From positions 9,281 to 73,280 of the forward strand of contig QLIY01000770.1 of the NCBI GenBank assembly GCA_003260075.1: a stretch of 64,000 bases of DNA, given 5' to 3'. The position numbers were made by a program, and so were the translations under genes. The notes below the pieces were generated by a model. That model had not been told where the DNA came from. It made no database searches and saw only the letters and a program-made list of their open reading frames with translations. Below are positions 36,801 to 47,600 of this stretch, in pieces. The number at the start of each line of letters is the position of its first letter. Within the stretch, counting starts at the first letter, position 1. The DNA is from Phallusia mammillata. Lineage: Eukaryota > Chordata > Ascidiacea > Phlebobranchia > Ascidiidae.

Positions 36801-39800
36801 AAAACTTAGGTGTTTATTCAAGTAAATGGTGACAGCATGATCGCACTTACAAAAAGAACACCAAATAAGTAAGTGTATTTAAAATATATAACTTGGTCAA
36901 AAAATACCATTTGCGTATTTTCCTGTTTAATGTGCAGACTATATGAACAAGTTGAAATTGTAACATATCAAGAATCTCTTCCATTTACCACACTGGCTTT
37001 CATCGACAACACCGACAAATCCATCGAAAAGTTTACAATGAGGGTTAGTTGCTTATCCTCCGCATGCACACCGGTTACAGTCAGTGGATTTCTTGCTTAC
37101 GTTTCTTTCAAGAAAAACTTATCATCAATATAATTTAAAACAATTTGCATTCGACCTGTTACTGTTTTTTTAATGAGTGATTAAAGTGTGTGATTGTTAA
37201 TAGGTTACCCACCTTCATAGCTTATGTTTGTGTAGTGAAAAACATAATTTAGTTAATGCCTCTGAAAGTCTTTGAAATTTGAATGTAGGACAGCTATCAA
37301 TAACTATTGTGTTAAATCACGATTTTTTTCATATTTTCGCATGTGTGATTTGTGAATAATCAATCAGTTACGCAGAATAAAAAGTAAGAAATCATATTTT
37401 TTAGATTTTGCGGAACGATTCCATCGTCGCGACTAACTCTCGTATGGGTATCAATTCCTACGGTGGTTTTGATTTTCGCTTCAAATACATGTGTGACAAA
37501 ACTGTGTGCAGAATCCTGTTTTTCGTCACCAGTCCCCAGGTAAGGTTGAATACGTATGCATCATCCCTTGTTGTCTTATGTGTCAACCTAAGTCCAATTA
37601 AATGTCCTTACTCTATGTCTTTATCGCTTAAACCACAGCAATCTTATACTCGAAAGCCAAAGTAAGCAACCGGATTTTTTAACACCCACTTAATCATGTT
37701 CGTGTTTAGATAAATAATTCAAAAAAATACCCTTTACTAATAACTTAAAACGAGAAGTGCCAAAAAAAATCGCAGAAGGCGAAGTTCTTCTCTATCTCTC
37801 TTTTTATTTTACGGCGATATTTTTCATGTGTACCGATGTTTCATTATTCTTTTCATTAAACCCTATTTTCTGCAGGAGTGGAATTCACTGGCCCCTGCAT
37901 ACAATTTGGACGGATTGACGAGCGGGGTATACAATTTAACCTTAACGGCAAACATAAGACAAGTTTTGATTGGATATCTGGTTATTAGACAGTGAGTATC
38001 ATGAACGCATCCGCATGTCATTGTTGAAAACTTGTTTAGTTACTTCATTTATATTGCAGTCATTTGGCCGATTAGAATAAATTGTTGCAATTAAAAGTGG
38101 AATACAGGGCTTGTTTAATTCAGTGTTCACGATACAAAAACCAAATCGTCAAACTTAGCCTAGTTATGGATAAGCTGTCGATGTTAGACGCGACATACGA
38201 GTCATTTCAGATAACGTGCGGAAAACCACAGATGACACGTTTCGGTGCACATGTAAGAACACCACAATTAAAACTCCACAGAACCTCTTCCAGAAGCGGG
38301 CTTGTGTTATAATGACCAATGTAGCACCTTATGGAGAGAAACTTCATCAGCCTTTCGCTCCAAAGAACGAAGAACTGTAGGGGTTTCATTGGCCAAAAGT
38401 TAATTTACCTCAGAAATGTGTCACGAGATAGGTGTTTAAAAAGAAAGACATAGTGGTGGTTTCGGGGCGGAGCAAGCATGTCATTTCAAATCATTACAGT
38501 TCCATAATGGAAGCGTGTTCCAGGGGCGCATTGTACGAGTTAAGCAGCGCTCCGAGCAAATTTGAAGCACGCAAGATTACCACAGCACATTGCTCCTTTA
38601 GCCAATTGACAATCAGTCGTGTCTTTATTGGTCAAAACACAAATCAAATATCCTAAAGGAATGTGCAGAGACTGTACTGCACACAACAAATCAAATATCC
38701 TAAAGGAATGTGCAGAGACTGTACTGCAAACAATTGAAGCAAGCGTTGTGCGAGCGTTTTGTACCGAACTGTTAAAGGTCAATCAAGTAGAAGGCAGGAG
38801 TCGCGTTGCACGTTTTCTGCCGGGAAACAGCCAATGATTAAAGTCGACGTTGTGTGATTGCTTGCTACGTACTCGATGCAGAAACCGTTTTAAGTGACTT
38901 AACAGTATTGTTGTCGCTTGTTCCAGTGTGCAAAGCCGACTTGGAAGAACTTGGTTCCATCAATAGTTTTAAAAAATAATTTAAACAGAGCTCTGACTTA
39001 AGGCAAAACACCTCGCTATGTCGTTTAATACGTGGAAAGCTATACAAAAATTGACGGTTTGACTAGCCTCGTTTGAAAGCCTTTTATCACCAGTAAAACG
39101 GTTGATGCTTCATTGAGCAGAAGCGGCAAAGTCAATTAAGAGAGAGAGAAAAAAGATAGTTGGAGGGAGAGAGAGAGACAATGAGCAACAGAAACCATTG
39201 GGCAATGTCTTGAAAAGGAAATAGCAAATGCAGGTACACAAGAGAATTGACCAGCGCTTTATGCAACCAAAGTGTAAAAAGAAAGCAACAATCCCCAAAC
39301 AAAGAAAATCAAACGTTGAAAAAGCAATTAAACTTTTTAAATTACTGAAGACAGTTTGGTCTACAATATGTTTACAAAACAAAAATAATTTTTTTAACCA
39401 ATGAAATGTGTTTTTTTCATCAATAAACAAAACAATAAATCAAGGACTTTTTACACGCAGAGCGTTCACGTCAACATATGAGAGTGCTTTAGACTCGGTG
39501 TTTCAAACAGTCATGTCCTGCTTTGGTAAGAACATCTTCATGAAACATATTTAAAGTACTTTGACTTTGCTAATTCACTTTCCTTTATTTTTGCAGGAAC
39601 TAAAGTAAAGCTTGAATTGTCACATTTTCCTGCAATAACCACACCTGCCACGTTTCTAAAGGGCGGCATGACTGGTTTTACCCAAGGTGTAACCCCAGGT
39701 CATATACAGTTTAGACAATACGACGCCCTTGGTTATCCATACGCCCTTTGCCCTGGAATCAGGTTTGGTTTTTGTTGGTGTGTATAGTATACAGTTTATA

Positions 39801-41017
39801 ACAAGCTGACATGTGAAGCATACGAGGCAGGTAACGGTGTTTGTAATTCAACTTTCGGCGGATTATCTGCTGAGCCTGCGTATCTCAGTTGAAAGAGCAC
39901 GAGTCCTGGAAAGACTCCTGTCGTGGGTTTGAATCCCACCGCTTCTCATATTTTTTTTAGCCTTCGCCTTGCCATATGGTGGTAAACGGTTGGTGACCAG
40001 CTGATTCGGTATGGCGCCTTTTAAGTATTCGAATACCCCTTATCTACAATGACAGACAGAATTGATGGCTCTTTTACGTATTCCATGACGTACTTAAAAT
40101 GTTTTCAGAAATATGCTTTACCACAGAATTTACCTACTTTTTTTCACCGCGGGCCGGATAATGAAGCGCGAGGGCCGCATAGTTTTCAAACGACATTGTT
40201 AGATTGTATTGTGTTTCTCATTAACTTTCGTACCACGTCTTAAGGTGACAAAAGAAGGCCATAGTTCGCGCACTATGAAACTGTAGGTTTTGTCTGTGAT
40301 ATAACAAACTATCTTTGGATCCTTTCCGTGAGTTGTAATCCTAATAGACTACGAAAAATTAACCTTACATGTCGTTGCAGAAAATTTTTTGTTATGACAA
40401 GTTTAATGTTTAAATGTTGCAATAAAGTTATCAATACGATTTAAAAAAACAAAAAATACGGTCGGGTTCGAATAAAATAACCTCTCGGGCCAGACCCAGA
40501 CCATAGTTTAGTGACTCTTGTTTACCACATATTAAACGTATTTTTGTACAAACAGGCTCGAACAGTCCTTATTTTGCCACAATATTTTGTAATTTTATCC
40601 TTTTACTTTGGTGCCTTCTACCCCCAGGAGGTTATCGTACCCCTGGATGAATTATTGTGTTCTCAAATAGATTATTAGGTCTTTAAGCTATTTGATCCTA
40701 TATCTCGGGTTAGGTAACCGATGTGCAGCGTCAATTTCCATGCTAAACTATTCTTTCAAATATTTTTTAGAGTGACCAATGCATCTAAAACTGAGCACCA
40801 TTGTGTCGGTAGAGCCCAAGCCGACTTTAACACAAAGCACAAATGTGGAGACTTTGCAGGTAAAACTGATATATTCTGCATAAATACATGTATGCTTTCA
40901 CAGTATTATTGTATAGCTTGGGATAATCTCGCCGAGCACTTGGTAAAACGTCCCTCGTCGATCAGTTACAGGATCACCAACGACTTGACTTCAACCTTGC
41001 TTATCTTTGTCAGATAA
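33831..41017 (+). CDS. Intelectin-like type II membrane lectin with inserted domain (gene A)
   Basis: Exons: 33831-33903, 33963-34066, 34194-34263, 34298-34422 (start could be 34328), 34597-34726, 34919-35016, 35369-35537, 36227-36354, 36810-36868, 36938-37043, 37405-37539, 37876-37991, 39461-39525, 39597-39762, 40771-40859, 40917-41017. This gives 577 aa, or 567 with the later exon-4 start; the earlier start implies a 34-base intron but restores an NIT motif shared with gene B. Residues 1-36 are cytosolic and 37-59 form the membrane helix. The lectin half carries CDMNSVGGGWT and IWHVPNN, the insert spans about 257-459, and the lectin then resumes (SHFPAITTP, LCPG, EHHCVG, CGDF, final FVR). 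Vertebrate intelectins are secreted, about 310 residues long, and lack the insert. The first donor (GTTGGT) is non-consensus. Confidence 0.87.
36534..36718. mobile_element. Palindromic element with hammerhead-like core, in intron 8 of gene A
   Basis: Arms of about 50 bp (AAATTGCC through AAACAGACG) are near-perfect inverted repeats. Just inside the left arm, the complement reads CTGACGT then CGAAACGTC, a weakened version of the hammerhead core also seen at 57523-57686. Confidence 0.6.
38641..38734. repeat. Two-copy tandem repeat, 47-bp unit
   Basis: The unit AAATCAAATATCCTAAAGGA... occurs twice in direct succession with one or two differences at the end. There is no G run between the copies. 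It lies in the largest intron of gene A. Confidence 0.8.
39874..39946 (+). pseudogene. tRNA-like sequence (Ser GGA-type anticodon), probably decayed or SINE-derived
   Basis: A 73-base cloverleaf-like sequence. It has a D-arm resembling box A (TATCTCAGTTGAAAGAGC), an anticodon stem GAGTC/GACTC with loop CTGGAAA, a T arm GTGGG/CCCAC around TTTGAAT (box B-like), and a T8 run just downstream. The acceptor stem pairs at only three or four of seven positions. A true serine tRNA would also have a long variable arm, which is missing. It is therefore a tRNA pseudogene or the head of a tRNA-derived SINE. It lies in intron 14 of gene A. Confidence 0.55.
40120..40330. repeat. Dispersed repeat fragment (also 4370-4690)
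   Basis: Diverged partner of the element near 4.4-4.7 kb, here inside intron 14 of gene A. No ends were identified. Confidence 0.5.
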
Positions 41018-41937
41018 ATCTATAGACCTGATTAGAGGGTAATTCTCTAAAGCATGTATGTAAATACCATTTTATATGTTTTATAATTATATTGTCATTT
41101 TATATTAGTCCACTATAACCGCATATCTCTATGGTAATAATCGAACACATTTTTGACATTACATATCAATGTTTCGGTAATTCTCCGCCGATACGGCCAA
41201 CCATTTCGTAAATCGATTAAAAGTATCTAATAAGCATTTCTCTGTCATTCAAATATACTTGCAAGAAAAGATGGACCTTCATCTTTTTTATCATCACTTA
41301 TGATCTGTAATTTCAAGTCAACTTTTTGCAAAAACCTACTTAACGATACATTTATTTTTAGTTGTGCAAAAATACACAAATATTCACACGTTAAGACCTT
41401 TTAAGAAAGATCAGTGTTTTTATCTTCTTCTGAATAAAAGAAAACCGTGAAGACGTAACTTTAGCGCCATCGAGCAGTAGGATTTAATTTGCAAACATGA
41501 CGTCCCTCATACAATAACAGTAGTTCCCTCAAGTCTTTGCTCGTGCCAAATCAACTTTATAATAGTAATAGAAAACAAAAATAAACAAATAAGGTTTTAA
41601 GCAGAATCTACTGCATACCCGCAAATTAAACTCTACGCCAGTAGCTTGCAACATACGGTCCGCGGGCCAGATCACGGCCCGCGTAAGCTATTTACGTGGC
41701 CCGTGCTGATTTTTTTCCATTAGTCCATTTCTTTATCCTTTACTGGTAACTTGTAGGATGCTGTTAATTGTGCTGCATCCTTTTAACATTGTATTACAAT
41801 GTAAAGTTCACCTAAAGGTCTGTGTAGAAACTTGGGGTTATTTTTTTTCTTTACGGACCCCTAGAACCGACCCACTGACCCTTGAATCGCAGGTTGAAAA
41901 TCACTGCAATAAATGATGTTTTTCATCAAAATGTTTG

Positions 41938-42055
41938 GCCCCCAGCAGCATCATCATAAATGTAAATTGTGATCCATTGCGATGGGGGGGGGGTGGCTTA
42001 TTAACTGGCCCCCAGCAGCATCATCATAAATGTAAATTGTGATCCATTGCGATAA
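41938..42055. repeat. Direct duplication joined by G10 (41984-41993)
   Basis: The 45-base stretch from TGGCCCCCAGCAGC to CCATTGCGAT occurs on both sides of the ten-G run. Confidence 0.85.
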
Positions 42056-42579
42056 ACAGTTACACGCCCCTACTCTGCGCAGTCAAACACTGTGTCCTGT
42101 GAAAAACAAACTTACGCTTGTAACAATATTTTCTTCATTGTACTCTTAACATGATACACGACCGAAAACTGCACGCATAAAGAAGGTTCGCACAGAGTAC
42201 TTAATTACTGCGAGCACGTTGTACACATGACGTGTCATAAAGAAGCGTATCTCTGGCGCCACCATTTGTTATTGCTTAATAGCAAACTATACTTTGTGGT
42301 TTACGCGAATTTTTATCGTTCTAGGTAACTTTGGTGTATCACTGCGACGAAGAAACAGCTTCACTCAATAAGATTTAAATGCAAATCGTCAACACGCTAA
42401 AAATTTCAACAACTCATATTTGTAAGCAAATTTATTAAACAAAGCAGATCAATAAAATCAAGGTACATTACAAGCAAATTCATAAGATCTACTTATGACT
42501 ACAACCATACAACCTATTGTGTTTGTTCTCGCTATTTCCAAACAGCGAAGTCACGCGATCATTAGTAAAAAATCAAGAA

Positions 42580-42640
42580 CCGCAACGCGACTTTGTGACG
42601 TCACAACATCCGGATGCGAAAACGTATCAAATCGTGCTCT
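42580..42640 (+). promoter_or_regulatory. Promoter block of gene B with CRE palindrome
   Basis: The block contains a perfect TGACGTCA at 42596-42603 within a segment conserved upstream of gene A. It is about 630 bases upstream of the gene B start codon. Confidence 0.55.
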
Positions 42641-43226
42641 TTTTTTTTTCAAAGTTGTGACGAAAGCTTGATGGGTTTCACTGCAGCACGTACAGAGCGA
42701 AGTGGTGGAATTTTTTTCAATCAGTTTTTGTTTCAGTAAAGTGATGCAACGTCAAAGGCTGTGGTGCAATGTTAGGAAAGCAGTTGTTTTGAGCACAAAA
42801 TATTTCCTGCGGTGAAATAGACAGGCCAGATTTGATGCAGAAGTTTTTGGTCCAAGCGAATCAAAAGATTTGGTTCTAGAGAATCAATGCACAGGTTATA
42901 CAAAAAGAGAAAAAAAAATGTTTTAAAAAAGGGTATTTTAAGACGCAGGTCAAAAAGACTAACATAGTTTGTTTTGTGTTGACCAACGGTTTGTGCAATT
43001 TTGTACCTAAAAGTTTTCAACAAAAAAAATGATTTTTTTTTTACTTTAAAAGGTTGGCTAATAAGATTGCCTTGACAAGATAGACACTAACAAATACAGT
43101 TAAGCACTGTAGTCAAAATCGGGAGTGTAACCCGTTTCAGGAAATTTATAAAACGATTTTAGAGCGTTTATGGTTCCAGCAGATATTAGATTTTTGTCTT
43201 GAATTGCAAAAGTTAGTGAGTAAAAA

Positions 43227-44588
43227 ATGCCTTCGTACAATTTGGCGACTGACGAAGTATCTGTTGAACCAGCCGGAACATACAGAAATCTAAAAGAAAC
43301 AGATGACCACAGATTTCACACAGGTAGGTAAATCTTTTAACTTTATTTGCTTTGTTTAAACACAACATATTTCAGAACCAAAGCCAAAAAGAGGAGGATG
43401 GAGTTATAACATTGCCATCATAGTGATTATCCTTCTAATCGGTTTGATAGCTATCACTCTGGCTTTTGGAATATCCATAGTAAGTATACAAGGCTTTTTC
43501 AAAGAATACTATTGAATTAACTTACCATAAAATTACCCCACCAGTATGTTGAGCCGCTGGTTATCAAATTTTTGTATTTGTAGACTTCCAGAGATGCTAC
43601 AAACAACCAGAAAAGCGCCGCAGTTGTATCGGCTCCAGCTGCACAAACAAATGGTAATTATGGCTATTATTGGAACATGTGACTAGGACATTTTTTATCT
43701 GGTTACTTGAGATTGTTGTTAACCGAACCCACTTGGCAAAACTGTTTCTAACTCTAAAGTTTTTGCAAATGATTTTAATGATCAATCCAGGATAATTACC
43801 ATTAATAGAGTAATATGACATTTTGCACCTATCATTTATTTCGCTACATTAGGTCATAGATTCTAGTTTTAAAGAAAAGGTACATAAAGCTTATCTAGTT
43901 GTTCCTAATGGGCGTAAAATTCATAAAAAGTTTATGAACCAGTTTTATAGTAGATTTAAACTTCATTGGTTCTAGTATGAAGTAATAGATATTTTTTTCA
44001 AATTTATACATTTTGTAATCGATATCTGTCAGCAGTGCCGAGAACTTGAACAGACTTGCTATAAAACCAAAAATTGCACGTTCTGACATAGTGTATGATA
44101 ATACTTTTTTTAGATTATTCGTATCTCAATATAACGTTGTACCCTGTTTCTTGTTTGGATGCTTTCAACAAGGGCCATACCATGTCAGGACTTGTTACGC
44201 TTCAACCTTCCTTCATGACAAATCCGTTTGAGGTAAAAATTTAAATTTAAGGAGACCTTTCAAAAAGTAGCTTACTCATTTATTTGTTGATGACAACTTA
44301 AAAAGCGTACCGAAAGTCGGAAATGATAAGAAGTCTGACTAACATATTTGAAGTTACAAAACGCCCACTGCAACAATAACTGTGGGACGAGTATATGTTG
44401 TAATATTTAAAGAATGGTTACAACATCTGAATATTTTGAACTGTAAGTGTGAAACTGCGCTACTTTCACATCAAAGTTTTCAGTGGGAATTTTCCGAACT
44501 TCTCGCTGCAGGGGAGGCAGAATCCTACTAATTTCCCTCCCTTCTCACTTGGTTTCTTTATTATAAGATCGGCGCTTTGTGTTTTTTT

Positions 44589-44631
<43 letters not shown>

Positions 44632-47600
44632 CGTAGATTTTTTCAGTGAGCACAATAATTTGTTTCCGTTGCTCCATGCACTCTTCTTTTGTCTAATATT
44701 GACAGATAAACGCAAAACACACACTTTGCAAATATGAAAGAGAATGCACCAATAAAACGAACGTAATAAAATGCATTTACTATATGCGCAAGCCAAACTT
44801 AACCACATTTTTATATTAAACAAAAATTCACAAATAAAGTCTTTAAACTTATTTCCACAAAAGCTGATGATTCTACCTTGCTTATTTTTACAATTTCAAC
44901 AATAATGTCAATCACACAACTTTATTTAAAATCAGACTTTTAGGTAGATAGCATTCTGTTTTGCCTTTTTCCTAACCACACAATAGAACGAGGGGGGGGG
45001 GACAATCACACAACTTTATTTAAAATCAGACTTTTAAGTAGATAGCATTCTGTTTTGCCTTTTTCCTAACCACACAATAGAACGATGCTACCGTAAAGCC
45101 TAAAAAAATGTTCCCTAAGACTTTGATTTCTGCCTTTTTAGACTTACTGTGACATGAATTCAGCTGGAGGGGGTTGGACTCTGATAGCATCTATTCATGA
45201 AGATGACATTGATAGTGATTGTAACCTCAACGACATGTGGTCAGCCACTTCCGTTTACGGCTCTTCAAGTAAATATTGAAGCATGTTTTCACTTGTTGTG
45301 ACATAACAAAATTTAATAATTTAAGGGTAATAAGCTTTGTTTGTCATACGTTAACTTTAGGTCTAACCCAAAAATTGCATTACTTTTCCTAACAGGTTTA
45401 AACTACGCAAACTGGCTCAATATGAAAACATTTGGAGATGTGAATGCTGCCACAAGTGAGGATTTCAAATGCCCAGCTTACTACAGTGTAAAAGTAAGTG
45501 CAACTGTTTTTGCACATTTATGAAACATTATTCTGTCTTTTATTAAACCAACACCTGAAACAATCACCTGTCTTAATCACCTGAAATAGCAAATATTTGT
45601 ATTGTTAATTTTATTGGACAGAAAATGTTTTTTAATATCTCGTTCGAAGGTTTTTTGGGCAAAACAACTATTCAATTTAGTAATACATCATTGAGGGCAA
45701 TTTGCGGCGTAAAATGTGCGAAACAAAGGCAAAGAATCGGATTCATATTGATGATATAGGTCCTTTTCACAATTACACCACTAATGTACATGTTCACTAG
45801 TTTAAATAAGACGGCTCATACAATCTGCTGGCAATGTTTTTACTTCCAGGCGTCAGACATGATGATTTGGCATGTTCCAAATAACGTAAGATTGTCGGAA
45901 ATTGACAAGGAGGCATTTTTCAAGTATTACACAGACTCGCATTTTCTTACCAACTACGGATCAAACCTGCAAGCATTGTACACTCAACATGCGCCATTCC
46001 AAAAAGCTTACCCTAAAGGTACAAATCAAAAAGATACAAACCAGAATACCAATGATACAAAAAAACTGCTTTGAACAACTGCAGTGCCACAGTTTGACGA
46101 TTTTAAAGAAAATATCTTAATGCACCAAGACAGAGTAATGGAAAATGTTTGATACCCAAACTCGCAAAACGTTAAATATTAAAACATCTGTTGCTGTCAG
46201 ACCTAATGTTTAGGAAAATATACTAACTCAAGAACTCACAGACAGGTCTTCTAATTTTCAAAAGGTGGCGCAACGGAGCATAAGCTTTTACTATTGCAAT
46301 ATTGCACAGCAATTTCAGCAAGTTTTTGCCATAAGTCGGCAATTATTGAAATAGTTAAAGCATATGCTCCGTTGCGCCACCTTTTGGAAATTAGCAGGCC
46401 TGTATGTGAGTTCTTGTGTTAGTAGCTCTACCTTATGTGTAAACGAGCATTGCTCTTCCAACAGTTTTATAATAAACAGGCAACGTTTAGACTTCCCATA
46501 CAAGACACCTTCATCAGGATTATAGCTTATCATCTCGTGGAGTACGGTAGACATAGCAAAAATACGTCGAAACGTCGGTTGTTTACAATTAAACTGCTGG
46601 AAGAGTAATATTTGTTTTTAAACACCCCTTATTTGTGTTTACTGTAACGCACACTCAAAGCATGCCACAGCGCTACTAACAAGATGGTAACTTTAACATT
46701 GTGTTAACTGGCAAATTTCGTAAACAGTGTTAAGGGATCACATTTGACATTTATTAATAAATACCATAGCCGATGTTAATGCAAACTTAGAAGCCACCAA
46801 TTTTGCTTGGGTAATGAATTGGTACCAAAACCTCCTGTGTTTTTTTAGACATGACTGGTGACCTGAATCAATGCATTGTAACTACAAACTGGACTTACAT
46901 AGACCGAAACTATTACTGGAGTAGTTATTCGTCATCACCAGTGACAACACCAGATGATCTTTACTGGGCGGACAAGGTAAATCCCAAAGTAGATCTTGTG
47001 TACAAAAAGCGCACTTTAACACAGTATTAGCGTTAGACTTTGAGCTGTGCAACTCACAGCAATAATCTCAGCCCTGAAATATAACTTTCAAATAACGTCT
47101 CCAACCACTAAAAAGTTTTTAACTTTTGGCAAATAATATTTCAACAAAAAATAAAACTTGTTATGAAAGTATGTTTTGCATATGACTTTTGATTATTTAT
47201 TTTTCTTAGTGTCGCATATTCCATTTTTTATCATGACACTCAAGGGGGGTTATAAATTTTATCTGGCAATGCAAACTGACATTTCTTTGTGTCTCAATTT
47301 TGATTATTTGTAATGACACTCAAAGGTTTTGTACAGTTTATCTGACAATGCGTATTGACATATTATACTTTTTAGGTTTCTATTCAAGTAGATGACGAAA
47401 GCATGATTGCACTAACAAATAGAACACCAAACAAGTAAGTGTATCTAGTATGGCTGACAAAAAAAACTATTTTTTCTCATATAACTTCCAGCTAAAAGTA
47501 ACAATGACTTTAATGTATTTTACTTTTTATTTTGCAGACCTCATGATCAAGTTCAAGTAGTAACAAATTATGAATCTCTTCCTTTCACGGCTTTGGCTTT

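Larger units (their letters stand above)
41018..43226. other. Intergenic region between genes A and B
   Basis: I found no gene here. A GC-rich inverted motif (GGTCCGCGGGCC...GGCCCGCG) at about 41657-41687 may be the end of an unidentified transposon. A G10-joined duplication lies at about 41938-42055 and the conserved gene B promoter block at 42580-42640. Confidence 0.5.
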
